Positions 26,246 to 36,033 are shown, numbered from the stretch's first letter. The stretch: 64,000 bases of DNA from Halorubrum sp. CBA1229 (GCF_003721435.2 NZ_CP054585.1:2852001-2916000); one strand, 5' to 3'. The notes: generated from the sequence alone by a model not told the origin. Numbers and translations are program-made.

Positions 26246-26908
26246 TCAGTCGGTTCGCTCGGAGTCCTCGTCCTCGACCGTGTAGTCGACGTCGACCACG
26301 TCGTCAGCGCGATCCGGGTCGTCAAAGCGATCGCCGCCGTTTCCGCCGCCGCTGTCGGTCGCCCCGCCGGCGCCGCCCGCGCCGGGGAAGTCGTCGGGAT
26401 CGTCGCCCGAGGGATCGCCGTCGAACCCGCTCCCGCCGAATCCGCCGCCGCCCATCGTGAAGCCGGCCCCGCTGCCGTTGCCGTCGCCGGGGAACCCGCC
26501 GATGTACACGTTGCCGGAGGCGAAGCCGTCGGTCTCGCTGTCGATGTACGGCACCACGACGTACTTTTTGAGCGCCATCCGGATCGGGACCCGAGAGAGC
26601 GGGAACGCGAGCAGGAAGCCGACCGCGTCCGTGACGAGCCCGGGGGTGAGCAGGAACGCGCCGGCGGCGATCAGCAGGCCGCCGTCGAGCAGCTCGTCCG
26701 TCGGCGGTTCGCCGCGGGCCAGCTTGCGCTGGACGCGCGCGAGCGTCGCCCGGCCCTCGGCGCGCAGGAGGAGCATGCCGAGCACGGCGGTCAACACGAC
26801 CAGCGCGACCGTGACCGCCCACCCCAGCCGCGTCGCGACCACGATCAGGAACAGCGCGTCCACGAGGGGGACGACGAGCAGCAGCGCGAGCAGCGTACGC
26901 GGGCGCAT
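26246..26908 (-). CDS. FxsA-family membrane protein
   Basis: 220 residues. The first about 130 form the FxsA domain with three or four hydrophobic segments (LLALLLVVPLVDALFLIVVA; VTVALVVLTAVLGMLLLRAEG; LLIAAGAFLLTPGLVTDAVGFLLAFP). The rest is a long Gly/Asp-rich tail ending VDYTVEDEDSERTD. FxsA was named for phage-exclusion suppression in E. coli; the function here is unknown. The tail is longer than in bacterial members. Confidence 0.86.
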   Translation of the reverse strand: MRPRTLLALLLVVPLVDALFLIVVATRLGWAVTVALVVLTAVLGMLLLRAEGRATLARVQRKLARGEPPTDELLDGGLLIAAGAFLLTPGLVTDAVGFLLAFPLSRVPIRMALKKYVVVPYIDSETDGFASGNVYIGGFPGDGNGSGAGFTMGGGGFGGSGFDGDPSGDDPDDFPGAGGAGGATDSGGGNGGDRFDDPDRADDVVDVDYTVEDEDSERTD

Positions 26909-27027
26909 ACCACGAGGGTTCCCGCCGGGGACTCATAGCCCTTTTCGTCCCGGCGGCGGCTCGGAGTCCGTTCGGGGAGGCGATCCGCGACCGCCACGGC
27001 TTTGAGCGGCGGGTCCGACCCGAGGGT

Positions 27028-27741
27028 ATGGACATCGTCGGCGCGCTCGGTCGCGAGCCCCCGGAGCGCGAGTCGCTGCCGCGGTGGGTCGCACCGCTGC
27101 CGAAGGCGCTGGAGAACGTCGCCTTCCGGTTCGCGTGGGTCATCGTCGCGATCAACCTCGTCGGCACCGCGTTCGGCTTCTGGTACTACCGGTTCCAGTT
27201 CCGGGAAGTGCCCGTCGAGATGTGGGCGTTCGTCCCGGACAGCCCGGGCGCGACGCTGCTCATCGCGCTCGCCCTCGCGGCGTGGGCGGTCGGCCGGTCG
27301 AGCGACACCCTCGCGGCGCTCGCCTTCTTCGGGAACATCAAGCTCGGGCTCTGGACCCCGTACGTGCTCGTCGTCTTCGCGCCGCGGTTCGTCGAGACGT
27401 CGGGGCCGCCGCTGTACGCGTTCCTGCTCGTGAGCCACCTCGGGATGGTCGTGCAGGCGTTCGTGCTCTACCGGATCACGGACTTCCCGCCGAAGGCGGT
27501 CGCCGTCGCGACCGCGTGGTACACCGTCGACCTCCTGATGGACTACTTCGTTCCCGTCACCGGCGGCGTGACACACACCTCGCTTCCGTACGCGGACGCC
27601 ACCCCGTGGTTCACCACCACGGTGCTGCAGGTCGCGGCCGCCGGCGCGGTCGCGCTCACCGTGATCCCGCTGTTCTGGACGCTCGGGACGCACGTCGAGA
27701 AGCTTCGGGCCCGCCACGGTCCCGGTCGCGACGGGCGCTGA
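27028..27741 (+). CDS. DUF1405 membrane protein
   Basis: 237 residues with six or seven transmembrane segments and the family-like stretches INLVGTAFGFWYYRFQF, FFGNIKLGLWTPYVLVVF and LVSHLGMVVQAFVLY. DUF1405 has no established function. It is divergent from the fxsA-like gene and followed 42 bp later by the enolase-superfamily gene. Confidence 0.86.
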   Translation: MDIVGALGREPPERESLPRWVAPLPKALENVAFRFAWVIVAINLVGTAFGFWYYRFQFREVPVEMWAFVPDSPGATLLIALALAAWAVGRSSDTLAALAFFGNIKLGLWTPYVLVVFAPRFVETSGPPLYAFLLVSHLGMVVQAFVLYRITDFPPKAVAVATAWYTVDLLMDYFVPVTGGVTHTSLPYADATPWFTTTVLQVAAAGAVALTVIPLFWTLGTHVEKLRARHGPGRDGR

Positions 27742-27783
27742 CCGCGTCCCCTCTTTAAGTTCGCCGCGCCCGTCGGCCCACCC

Positions 27784-28830
27784 ATGAGCGCCTACGAGCG
27801 GATCGCGGGGCTGTCCGTGACGATCGAATCGGTCGACCGGCGCCGATACACCGGCGAGACCACCAGCGGGTTCGAGCGGACCACCACCGAGTTCCGGCTC
27901 GCCGGCGACGGCGTCGTCGGGCGCGGCGAGGACGTCACCTACGAGGCCGAGGACCACGCCGCCCTCGTCGGGACCGACCACGTCGACATCGAGGGCGAGT
28001 GGACGATCGCGGAGCTCTCGACGCGCCTCGACGACGAGGACCTGTTCGCGCACGAGCCGCCTTCGCGGGAGCACTTCCGGAACTACCGCCGGTGGGCGGT
28101 CGAGAGCGCCGCGCTCGATCTGGCGCTCCGGCAGCGCGGCGAGTCGCTCGGGGAGTGCCTCGGTATCGAGCCGGATCCGGTGCGGTTCGTCGTCTCCACC
28201 CGGCTCGGCGAGCCGCCGACGACCGACCGCGTCGAGGAGCTGCTCGCGCTCGACGACGACCTGGAGTTCAAGCTCGACCCGACCCCGGACTGGCCGGAGG
28301 AGGCGTTCGTCACCCTCCGCGAGACCGACGCCGTCCGGATCCTCGACCTGAAGGGCTGGTACGAGGACACCGACGTCGACGTCGAGGCCGACCCCGAGCT
28401 GTACCGCGACGTGTTCGCCGCGTTCCCGGCCGAGATCGTCGAGGACCCCGCGCTCACGCCCGAAACGCGAGCCCTCGTCGAGCCGCAGGCCGACCGGCTC
28501 TCGTTCGACTACCCGATCGACGGCGTCGAGAGCCTCGAATCGCTCCCGGTCGACCCCGGCTACTGCAACATCAAACCCTCCAGGTTCGGCACCCTCGAAT
28601 CGCTGTTCGAGACGATAGCGTACTGCGAGGACCACGGCATCGAGATGTACGGCGGCGGCCAGTTTGAGCTCGCCAGCGGGCGGGACGCGATCCAGACGCT
28701 CGCCGCCCTCTTCTACCCCGACGCTCCGAACGACGTGGCTCCCCGCCCGTTCAACGACCCCGAGGCGTCGCCGCCGTACCCGATGAGCCCGCTCCGGCCC
28801 GACCGCGACGCGGTCGGTTTCGAGTTCTGA
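27784..28830 (+). CDS. Enolase-superfamily (mandelate-racemase-like) protein
   Basis: 348 residues. An N-terminal capping domain is followed by a barrel with DLKGWYEDTDVDV, AEIVEDPAL, CNIKPSRFGTLESL and a closing MYGGGQFELASGRDAIQ. The acidic metal ligands (Asp, Glu) at strand ends and the Lys in NIKPSR are as expected in this superfamily, which abstracts alpha-protons from carboxylates. The substrate cannot be deduced. A TATA-like CTTTAAG lies at about 27752-27758. Confidence 0.8.
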   Translation: MSAYERIAGLSVTIESVDRRRYTGETTSGFERTTTEFRLAGDGVVGRGEDVTYEAEDHAALVGTDHVDIEGEWTIAELSTRLDDEDLFAHEPPSREHFRNYRRWAVESAALDLALRQRGESLGECLGIEPDPVRFVVSTRLGEPPTTDRVEELLALDDDLEFKLDPTPDWPEEAFVTLRETDAVRILDLKGWYEDTDVDVEADPELYRDVFAAFPAEIVEDPALTPETRALVEPQADRLSFDYPIDGVESLESLPVDPGYCNIKPSRFGTLESLFETIAYCEDHGIEMYGGGQFELASGRDAIQTLAALFYPDAPNDVAPRPFNDPEASPPYPMSPLRPDRDAVGFEF

Positions 28831-28885
28831 GACGGTACGATCTCGGCCGAATGTCGCTCGACCATTTATAATAGAAATGGAATGC

Positions 28886-29225
28886 GGTGGCGCGTGCCTC
28901 CGAGCGCCCGCAGGGTGCGAGGAGCACGCGCGAGGGAGTCGCGAGCATAGCGAGCGACGAGGTTGGGGAGGCGTGAGGTGCGGTGCGGTGCGGGGTGGGA
29001 CTCAAAGGGGCAGCCGCGAGGGCGGCGCACGCTCGCTGCGCTCCTCGGTCGCTCACTCCGTTCGCTCCCTCCGGTGCTTGCGTCGCCTCCGCCGCCCTCG
29101 CGGCTGGGGCTTTGGAGGTGTTCGCTGGCGATCCGGAGTCGCTCACGTATAACCGAGCGGCTGGGGCTTTGGAGCTGTTCACCGCCGAGTCGCCAGTGTC
29201 GACTTATAAACGAACACCTGCGACC
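28886..29225 (-). repeat. Composite dispersed repeat, copy B (inverted)
   Basis: Read on the minus strand it has two CCAAAGCCCCAGCCG cores whose equivalent bases are exactly 57 bp apart (29173 and 29116). A palindrome follows with perfect 14-bp arms (29013-29026 and 29091-29104), then a long tail ending in the same GGCACGCGCCACC as copy A, at about 28886. It lies between convergent genes (enolase-like, stop 28830; engB, stop 29265), and accounts for most of that gene-free gap. Confidence 0.87.
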
Positions 29226-29264
29226 TTCACGAACCGAACTCACGGTCCTGCCCGAAACGACCGA

Positions 29265-29885
29265 TCAGGAGACGAACTTCAGCAGGTCGTCGCGGTTGTG
29301 GTCGTGAAAACGGGTCCGCAGGCACTCCTCTAACGCCTCGATGTCGCCGCGCTTCGCGCAGATCGGCGCCACGCGATCCGACCACTGCTGCCACGGCGGG
29401 TAGAGTCCGAGGCGGTCGCAGATCTCGTCGAGCCGCTCGTCGAGGTCGTCGATTTTGTCCGTCTTGTTGACGGCGATGATGGGTTCGACGCCGACGTCCT
29501 CCAGGAACCCGTATATCTCCACGTCGTGCGGGATGTTCCCGCGCTCGGCGTGCCGGTCGATGATGTCGACGGCCGCCTTCCCGTCCATTACGACGACGCC
29601 CGCGAGGATCGAGTCGGCGTTCTCCTCCAGGTAGCGGACGATGTTCGTCTTGATCGTCTCGCGGTGCTCCTCTTCGACGCCGGACATGAAGCCGAACCCG
29701 GGGAGGTCCGTGAACATGAAGCTCTCGCTGGACCAGTCGAAGTGGTTCGGCTGGCGGGTGACCCCCGGCTTGCCGCCGGTCGAGAAGTCGTGGCCCGTCA
29801 GCTCGCGCATCAGCGTGGACTTGCCGACGTTCGAGCGCCCCACGAGGACGACCTCGGCGTCGCGGTCCGGCCGGTCTTCGAACAT
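29265..29885 (-). CDS. engB: EngB-family GTP-binding protein
   Basis: 206 residues. G1 loop GRSNVGKST (about residues 16-24), a DLPGFG switch II (about 59-64), NKTDK base recognition (about 139-143), all in the TrmE-Era-EngA-EngB order. Bacterial EngB assists large-subunit assembly; the archaeal role is assumed similar. A TTTAAA box lies about 20 bp before the ATG. The 3' end abuts the composite repeat. Confidence 0.93.
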   Translation of the reverse strand: MFEDRPDRDAEVVLVGRSNVGKSTLMRELTGHDFSTGGKPGVTRQPNHFDWSSESFMFTDLPGFGFMSGVEEEHRETIKTNIVRYLEENADSILAGVVVMDGKAAVDIIDRHAERGNIPHDVEIYGFLEDVGVEPIIAVNKTDKIDDLDERLDEICDRLGLYPPWQQWSDRVAPICAKRGDIEALEECLRTRFHDHNRDDLLKFVS

Positions 29886-29969
29886 ACCCGTACGTGGGCG
29901 ACTGAGCGGTTTAAAGGGCGCGTCGCGGCTCCGGTCCGCCCCGCCGAACTCGGCGGTTCGGTCCGTCGG

Positions 29970-30686
29970 TCAGACCGCCGGGCCGACGTCGTCGTCGGCC
30001 GCGCCCGCCGCGCGGCCGGGTGAGCCGTCCTCGATCCGGTCGTTGACCGACGCGAACGCCGAGCCGAACATCCGGAAGACGGCGACCTGCCCGTAGAACT
30101 GAACGAACGGGACCAAAAGGAGGCCGACGACGGTGACGGCCAGCAGCGCGGTCGCGATCCACATGACGACCGCCACGACGATGGGCATGAGCACCGCGAC
30201 GAGGTACTCGGTGCTGAAAAGCGCCGGCTTCAGGAGCTCCGGGTCGAACGCGGCGCTCAGCTCCCCGCGGGCCGCGTACGCCGACAGCGCGGCGGGAACG
30301 GCGTAGTAGATCAGGAACAGCACGGGGATGAACGCCAGCGCCAGCAGGAGGCCGACCACGCCGACGAGCGCGCCGACGTCGCCGCCGACAGCGCCGCCGG
30401 TCCCGCTCACGACCCCCACGACGACCGCGTAGACGACCACCGGGATCACCGTGTACGCGAGGGTGATGATCGTCCCGATCACGCCCTTCGTCAGCAGTTC
30501 GCCCCAGTCGGTGAACTCCGGGGGGACCTCGTCGCCGCCGATCGTCCGCTCCAAGACGCGCACGAGGTAGCCGACGATGAGGAACGCCGGAATCACGAGC
30601 ACCGAGAGGAGCCCCAGTATCCCGCCGATGACGATGCGGCCGATCCAGTCGCCGCGAATCGGATACGAGAGTCCGTCTTCTAACAT
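29970..30686 (-). CDS. DUF4013 membrane protein
   Basis: 238 residues from MLEDGLSYPIRGDWIGR, the usual DUF4013 opening. Six or so membrane helices follow, including IVIGGILGLLSVLVIPAFLI and LLLALAFIPVLFLIYYAVPA. Function unknown. A TATA-like CTTATATAT (30709-30717) is 23-31 bp upstream, which decides this start over longer in-frame options. Transcription is convergent with nothing nearby. Confidence 0.88.
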   Translation of the reverse strand: MLEDGLSYPIRGDWIGRIVIGGILGLLSVLVIPAFLIVGYLVRVLERTIGGDEVPPEFTDWGELLTKGVIGTIITLAYTVIPVVVYAVVVGVVSGTGGAVGGDVGALVGVVGLLLALAFIPVLFLIYYAVPAALSAYAARGELSAAFDPELLKPALFSTEYLVAVLMPIVVAVVMWIATALLAVTVVGLLLVPFVQFYGQVAVFRMFGSAFASVNDRIEDGSPGRAAGAADDDVGPAV

Positions 30687-30708
30687 ACGACGAATCAACA
30701 CCGATCTG

Positions 30709-30717
30709 ATATATAAG
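30709..30717 (-). promoter_or_regulatory. TATA-like box for the DUF4013 gene
   Basis: CTTATATAT on the minus strand, 23-31 bp before the ATG at 30686. Confidence 0.65.
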
Positions 30718-30854
30718 TTCGGCGGTGAGTGCCGCCGGATCGGCGGACGGGCCGGACCGAGTCGCAATCGGCGGACCGAGTCGCAATCGGCGGACGGCCA
30801 CCTCCCCGTGCTCGCGTTCGAGGCTTACTTGGCGGGTCGGACCGTCCATAATCC

Positions 30855-31697
30855 ATGGACAAGCAGGCCGTCCGCGAGGCCGTCTGGGACGCCTTCGAGG
30901 CGGGCGACCAGGCCCGGTTCCCGTTCCCGCCCCACGACCGGATCCCGAACTTCGCGGGCGCGGACGCGGCGTGCCAACGACTGACCGAGACCGACGAGTG
31001 GGCCGCGGCGGCGACGCTCAAGTGCAACCCCGACGCCCCGCAGTTGCCGGTCAGGCGCGCCGCGCTCCGCGCCGGCAAGACGGTGTACGTGGCGCAGCCG
31101 CGGCTGCGCGACCCGGACCCGTTCCTCCGGCTCGACCCGGACGAACTCGCCGCGCCCGACGACGACGGCGCGGCCGACCGCCCGACGATCGACGACGCCA
31201 CGACCGTCTCGGGGATCTCGACGCACGGCACGCCGGTCGCGCCGGAGGACGTCCCCCACGTCGACCTCGTCGTCTCCGGCTCCGTCGCGGTCACCACTGA
31301 CGGCGCCCGCATCGGCAAGGGCGAGGGGTACAGTGACTTAGAATGGGGTATGCTCCGCGAACTCGACGCCGTGGACAGCGAGGCGCAACGCGCCTCTGGC
31401 AGTCGGGCGAAGCCCGACGACGACGAGACGACGGTCGCGACCACCGTCCACGAGCTCTCCGTGATCGACGGCCCGGCGTCGGCGCTGGCGGGCGAGGCCG
31501 GCGGAGCGGACGGCCCCGCGTCGAGTCGACTGCCCGAGCCGGACGCTCACGACGTGCCGCTCGATCTGATAACTACTCCCGAACGGACGATCCGGACTGA
31601 GACGCCGTACGAGCGGCCGTCCGGGGTCGACTGGGACGTGCTCGACGCCGAGCGACTGGACGACATTCCGGTGCTCGCGGAGCGGGCACCGGAGTGA
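30855..31697 (+). CDS. 5-formyltetrahydrofolate cyclo-ligase family protein
   Basis: 280 residues. It resembles archaeal MTHFS-like proteins in VREAVWDAFEAGDQARFPFPPHDRIPNF (read across residues 5-32), AATLKCNPDAPQLPVRRAAL and VDLVVSGSVAVTTDGARIGKGEGYSDLEW, the last being the phosphate/nucleotide loop. It would convert 5-formyl-THF to methenyl-THF with ATP, or act on a related C1 carrier. A pair of hairpins (31380-31417) adds about 13 in-frame residues (EAQRASGSRAKPD) near residue 180, just after the conserved loop. Confidence 0.85.
   Translation: MDKQAVREAVWDAFEAGDQARFPFPPHDRIPNFAGADAACQRLTETDEWAAAATLKCNPDAPQLPVRRAALRAGKTVYVAQPRLRDPDPFLRLDPDELAAPDDDGAADRPTIDDATTVSGISTHGTPVAPEDVPHVDLVVSGSVAVTTDGARIGKGEGYSDLEWGMLRELDAVDSEAQRASGSRAKPDDDETTVATTVHELSVIDGPASALAGEAGGADGPASSRLPEPDAHDVPLDLITTPERTIRTETPYERPSGVDWDVLDAERLDDIPVLAERAPE
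31380..31417. repeat. Paired small hairpins inserted in frame (copy 1)
   Basis: GAGGCGC-AAC-GCGCCTC (31380-31396), spacer TGGCAG, then TCGGGC-GAA-GCCCGA (31403-31417). Both hairpins are perfect. The layout and the shared CTCTGG junction match the second pair at 42764-42807 on the opposite strand. Confidence 0.8.
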
Positions 31698-31726
31698 AAA
31701 CAACGGGATTCGGACGGCCGACCGTT

Positions 31727-31774
31727 CAGTTCGCGCGCTTCTCAGTTCGCGCGCTTCTCAGTCCGCTCGCTTCG
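31727..31774. repeat. 16-bp tandem repeat, three units, at a stop codon
   Basis: CAGTTCGCGCGCTTCT at 31727 and 31743 is identical; the third unit (31759) has three changes and lies inside the last codons of the minus-strand zinc-ribbon gene, whose stop is 31758-31760. Confidence 0.9.
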
Positions 31775-31961
31775 GCGACGGCGCGGACCGCTCCGTGCGG
31801 TGGTCGGCGACGTGACCGCACTCGGGGCAGACGATGGTGCGCTCGTCGCCGTCGCTGACGACGAGCCACCCCTCCGAGACGGGGTTCTGGAAGCTACACT
31901 CCGCACAGAAGAGGACCGACTTCCGGCGGGACGACCGGGGACCGCTAGCGACTGCGTTCAT
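31758..31961 (-). CDS. Small zinc-ribbon protein
   Basis: 67 residues from MNAVASGPRSSRRKSVLF. Two Cys pairs, FCAECSF and VCPECGH, spaced by a short strand region (WLVVSDGDERTI), form a classic zinc ribbon. Such small haloarchaeal proteins are of unknown function. Upstream on its strand, GGACGTATATGGG (about 31979-31991, plus-strand reading) may carry the TATA box. Confidence 0.8.
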   Translation of the reverse strand: MNAVASGPRSSRRKSVLFCAECSFQNPVSEGWLVVSDGDERTIVCPECGHVADHRTERSAPSPKRAD

Positions 31962-32125
31962 GTGCAGCCGTAGGAGCCGGACGTATATGGGTCTTGTTCG
32001 ACCTGATCGTTCGGTATATTCCGAACTATAACTCAAATCTGCGCCGTCTCTTGCTTATAAATCTCACATTCATTTCAGAAAGCGGAACAGAATCGATCGG
32101 TAGCTGTCGGCGGCGTCACCGATCG

Positions 32126-33220
32126 CTATCGCGCCAGCGGCATGTTGTAGCTCGTCTCCGCCTCCATCACGTGTTCCCACGTCGCCTCGCACTCGCAGGA
32201 GACCTGTGCGAAGACGCTCGGGTCTTGCCGCTTGTCGAAGTCCTTGATCGCGGTCTGGACGCGGTCGTCGCACTCGCCGCAGTTGTGCGCGCCCCGGTCG
32301 GAGCCGTGCCCCACGGGGTCTGAGACGACGATGGCGTCGACGTCGGCCGTTTCTTCGAGGACGTGCGCGACCGACCAGAGCCACGGCGGCCGGTAGCCGC
32401 CCTCGAAGAACAGCTCGTCGACCATCGTGTAGCGCTGGACGTTCGTGGGGTTCATCGAGACGGTGTGGCAGCCGTCGACGTCGGCGCAGCGCCGGATCGA
32501 GTCGATCATGTCGGCGGCGGCCTCCGGCTCCGCGAGGAACGGCGGCTTCATGAGGAGGTACGCCTTGATCCCAACGTCGGCGTCGAACTCGGCGTCCGCC
32601 GCGGCCGCCTCGGCGCAGGCGTCCTCGAAGTCGGCGAAGTCGAAGTATTTGTTCACGCAGTCGTGGCGCACCCGGTCGGTGGCCGTCTCCAGCCCGACGG
32701 CCACGTCGGTCGCGATCCCGTGGTCGGCGAAGTCGCCGATCTTCTCCCGACTCACGAAGTCCGGCAGCGACTCGACCACGATCCGGTCCCGGTCCGCGAA
32801 CGTCTCCGCGATGGCCCGTCGGGTCTCCGCGGGCACCTCGCGCTCGTCGAGGAAGGACCCCGAGGTGTAGATCTTGATCAGCTCGGCGGGCGCGTCCGCC
32901 TCCTCCCGCTCGTGATCGAGACAGACCTCGATCTGGTTCATCAGGGCCTCGTGGCTCACGCTCCCGCCCTCCACGGACTCGGCGACGTAGCCGCACATCG
33001 TGCAGCCGCCGGCGCGGGCCCACCGGCACCCGCCCGTGTTTAAGATGATCGTGAGGGAGTTCACGACGCCGTCGGGCGTGTTGTCCTCGTCGATCCACAC
33101 GCGGGTCGGCTGCGTCGGGTCGTACGTCTCCGAGCGCTCGGCGCGGATATCGCGCATCACGGCGTTGTGCGCGTCCATCCCGCGCCCCTGCTCGTACGCG
33201 TCGGGGCTCGGCTTACTCAT
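32126..33220 (-). CDS. raSEA: Archaeosine biosynthesis radical SAM protein RaSEA
   Basis: 364 residues. The radical SAM cluster motif reads NTGGCRWARAGGCTMCGY, C-x7-C-x2-C, near residues 65-77. VDEDNTP-like and LPDFVSREKI, GLETATDRVRHDCVNK and MNPTNVQRYTMVDELFF blocks follow the Elp3-like fold. With ArcS it makes archaeosine at tRNA G15. A C-terminal pair HNCGECDDR and SCECEATW adds further cysteines. ArcS and TGT are not in this window. Confidence 0.9.
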   Translation of the reverse strand: MSKPSPDAYEQGRGMDAHNAVMRDIRAERSETYDPTQPTRVWIDEDNTPDGVVNSLTIILNTGGCRWARAGGCTMCGYVAESVEGGSVSHEALMNQIEVCLDHEREEADAPAELIKIYTSGSFLDEREVPAETRRAIAETFADRDRIVVESLPDFVSREKIGDFADHGIATDVAVGLETATDRVRHDCVNKYFDFADFEDACAEAAAADAEFDADVGIKAYLLMKPPFLAEPEAAADMIDSIRRCADVDGCHTVSMNPTNVQRYTMVDELFFEGGYRPPWLWSVAHVLEETADVDAIVVSDPVGHGSDRGAHNCGECDDRVQTAIKDFDKRQDPSVFAQVSCECEATWEHVMEAETSYNMPLAR

Positions 33221-33257
33221 TACCGGAGGGAGCGGCCGAGCGCGTAAAGCCGTGTCG

Positions 33258-33764
33258 TCATCGCGTACTCGTCCGCGCCGCGACCGGGCCGGCGACCGCG
33301 CCGGTGACCGCTCCGACGACGGCCCCCGCGGCGTTGAGCGCGGCGTCGGTCCACGCGAACGACCGCCACGGGATCGGCGCCTGCACGAGCTCGATCCCGA
33401 ACCCGAACGCGGTCGCCGCGGCTACCGCCATGGCCGCGGCGACCGCGACGCCGCGTCGCTCCCGGTTCGCCGCGCGGACGAACAGGGCGGCCAGCACCGC
33501 GTAGCCGACGAAGTGGAACGGGGCGGTGAGCCCGAGCCCGGCCGGAAGCGCACCGACGATGAGGTCGAACGCGCCGTCGACGAGACCGCCGATCGCGCCG
33601 CCGGGGGCCCCACCCGACGACGCGGTCGGAACCGGGACCACCGAGCCGACGAACACGACGACCCCGAACGCGGCCGCGGCGGTCCGGGGTCGCGTCGCAG
33701 ACGCTCCGGTGGTCGAATCCGGACCGTCGGATCGGGCTCGCCGGTCGGACGCGGAACCGGTCAC
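33258..33764 (-). CDS. VanZ-family membrane protein
   Basis: 168 residues, a polar N-terminus of about 28, then three to four hydrophobic segments. The family-like blocks are APFHFVGYAVLAALFVRAA, GFGIELVQAPIPWRSFAWTDAALNAAGAVVGA. The VanZ-like fold is of unknown role outside glycopeptide resistance. It sits 37 bp upstream of the RaSEA start on the same strand. Confidence 0.86.
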   Translation of the reverse strand: MTGSASDRRARSDGPDSTTGASATRPRTAAAAFGVVVFVGSVVPVPTASSGGAPGGAIGGLVDGAFDLIVGALPAGLGLTAPFHFVGYAVLAALFVRAANRERRGVAVAAAMAVAAATAFGFGIELVQAPIPWRSFAWTDAALNAAGAVVGAVTGAVAGPVAARTSTR

Positions 33765-34046
33765 GCTCCCGGTTCGCCTCGCGGGGAGTTATGGCTCACG
33801 GCTTCCAGAAGGGTTCATGACTCCCGAGCGGCCGGGCGCCGGCGCGTGCTCCCCGTCGAAACCGCTCGCTCGCACGGGGCGACGATCTCCGCCGATACCG
33901 CACCTCACCGGGGCGCTGTCTCCGAGTCTCGACCGCGTCGCCGCCGCGCCGGATTTATAAACGCCCCTCACGTGACACGCGACGAATCGTAACCGGTTTC
34001 GGCTACGTCGGGAGGTGAACACCTAACACGCTACAGTCCGTCTATA

Positions 34047-35993
34047 ATGAACGAGCATTACATGACTGAAATGGGCGGCTACAGAGACCGAGTTGCACAG
34101 GTCGATCTCGGCGAGGGAGCGGTCGAGTACCGCGGGATCGACGACGAGGACGCGAAAAAATACATCGGCGCGCGCGGCCTGGGCGTCAAGTACGTCTTCG
34201 ACGCCGGCCCGGACGTGGACCCGATGGGACCGGACAACCGACTGGCGTTCATGACGGGCCCCCTCACGGGGACCCAGACCGTGATGAGCGGCCGCATCGC
34301 GCTGGTGACCAAGTCTCCGCTGACGGGGACGGTCACCGACTCCCATCACGGCGGCTGGTCCGGCGCGCGGCTCAAGTGGGCGGGGCTCGACGGCATCCTG
34401 CTCGACGGCGAGAGCGACGACCCCGTCTACCTGCTCGTCGAGGACGGCGAGGTCGAGGTACGCGACGCCTCCCACCTCTGGGGCCAGGGCGTCCACGACA
34501 CGATCGATGATCTCGGCGAGGAGGTCGAAGGGTCGGTCGGCAAGAACCTCTCCGTGATGGCGATCGGGCAGGGCGGCGAGAACGGCGTCCGCTACGCCTG
34601 CGTCATCAACGAGGACGACCGGGCGTCGGGCCGCGGCGGCACGGGCGCCGTGATGGGCGCGAAGAACGTGAAGGCCGTCGTCGTGAAGGGCGGCACCGAC
34701 ATGCCGAAGCCCGCCGACTCGGAGACGTTCCAGGAGGGCTACCAGCAGGCGATGGAGGTCATCCGGGAGTCGGACGTCACCGCGCCCAACGAGGGCGGGC
34801 TCTCGATGTACGGCACCAACGTCCTGATGAACGCGACCGAGGAGATGGACGGCCTCCCGACGAAGAACGCGCAGCACACGTCGACGGAGGCGTACAGCGA
34901 GACCGACGGGATCGACGTCCAGGCCGAGCGCGTCTCCGGCGAGAACGTCCGCGAGAACATCCTCGTCGACGAGCCGACGTGTCACTCCTGTCCGGTCGCC
35001 TGTAAGAAGGAGGTCGAGGTCGACGTCACCCACAAGGGCGAGGACCTGAACGTCCGCATGGAGTCGTACGAGTACGAGTCCGCGTGGGCGCTCGGCCCGA
35101 ACTCCGGTCACGACGACCGCGACGAGATCGCGGTCATGCTCGACCGGTGTAACGACCTCGGCATCGACACGATCGAGGCCGGGAACATGATGGCGATGGC
35201 GATGGAGATGAGCGAGGAGGGCAAACTCGAGGGCGTCGGTCACCTCGACTGGGGCGACTCCGAGACGATGATCGACCTCCTCGACGAGATCGGCCACCGC
35301 TCGTCGGACCTCGGCGACCTTCTCGCGGAGGGGCCCGAGCGCGTCGCCGACGCGAAGGACGCGCACGGCAACAAGCTCTCCGTCAAGGGTCAGACGATGG
35401 CCGCCTACGACCCGCGCTGCATGAAGGGGATGGGGATCGCGTACGCGACCTCCAACCGCGGCGCGTGCCACCTGCGCGGCTACACGCCGGCCGCCGAGAT
35501 CCTCGGGATCCCGGAGAAGGTCGACCCGTACGAGTGGGAGGGCAAAGGCGAGCTCACCGCCACCTTCCAGGACCTGCACGCGGTGTCGGACTCGTTCGAC
35601 ATCTGCAAGTTCAGCGCGTTCGCCGAGGGGATCGAGGAGTACGTGCTCCAGTACAACGGCATGACCGGCCGCGACCTCTCCGAGGACGAGCTGTTCGAGG
35701 CGGGCGAGCGGGTGTACAACCTCGAACGCTACTTCAACAACCTCGCCGGCTTCGACGGCGCGGACGACACGCTGCCGAACCGCTTCATCGAGGGGCACCC
35801 GGACGCCATCCCCGGCACGGGCGCCAGCGAGGGCGAGCTGGTCGAGCTCGACGAGATGAAGGCGGAGTACTACGAGACCCGCGACTGGGTCGACGGCGTC
35901 GTCCCCGACGAGAAGCTCGAGGAGCTCGGGATCGACATCGGCCCGGGTACCGGCGTCTCCGCCGGCGACTCCGCGGCTCCGGCCGACGACTGA
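34047..35993 (+). CDS. Tungsten-type aldehyde:ferredoxin oxidoreductase
   Basis: 648 residues. Domain 1 has KYIGARGLGVKYVFD and FMTGPLTGTQTVMSGR plus SPLTGTVTDSHHGG, which bind the pyranopterin. Cluster ligands are CHSCPVAC near residue 312-319 with a further Cys in DICKFSAF near 530. ARGLG, GGWSG and RGACHLRGYTPA match AOR. It oxidises aldehydes and passes electrons to ferredoxin. Starts at residues 6 and 9 are alternatives. A TATA-like ATTTATAAAC (33953-33962) would give a leader of about 60 nt. The 33765-34046 gap holds no gene I can support. Confidence 0.93.
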   Translation: MNEHYMTEMGGYRDRVAQVDLGEGAVEYRGIDDEDAKKYIGARGLGVKYVFDAGPDVDPMGPDNRLAFMTGPLTGTQTVMSGRIALVTKSPLTGTVTDSHHGGWSGARLKWAGLDGILLDGESDDPVYLLVEDGEVEVRDASHLWGQGVHDTIDDLGEEVEGSVGKNLSVMAIGQGGENGVRYACVINEDDRASGRGGTGAVMGAKNVKAVVVKGGTDMPKPADSETFQEGYQQAMEVIRESDVTAPNEGGLSMYGTNVLMNATEEMDGLPTKNAQHTSTEAYSETDGIDVQAERVSGENVRENILVDEPTCHSCPVACKKEVEVDVTHKGEDLNVRMESYEYESAWALGPNSGHDDRDEIAVMLDRCNDLGIDTIEAGNMMAMAMEMSEEGKLEGVGHLDWGDSETMIDLLDEIGHRSSDLGDLLAEGPERVADAKDAHGNKLSVKGQTMAAYDPRCMKGMGIAYATSNRGACHLRGYTPAAEILGIPEKVDPYEWEGKGELTATFQDLHAVSDSFDICKFSAFAEGIEEYVLQYNGMTGRDLSEDELFEAGERVYNLERYFNNLAGFDGADDTLPNRFIEGHPDAIPGTGASEGELVELDEMKAEYYETRDWVDGVVPDEKLEELGIDIGPGTGVSAGDSAAPADD

Positions 35994-36033
35994 GGAGGGC
36001 CGCCGCGCGACCGGCGCGCGACTCCGGTTCGCG

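Noticed and set aside
33789-34022. A 77-codon frame upstream of the aldehyde oxidoreductase
   Set aside because: The product is Arg/Gly-rich and basic, unlike haloarchaeal proteins, and the region carries the promoter side of the oxidoreductase gene.
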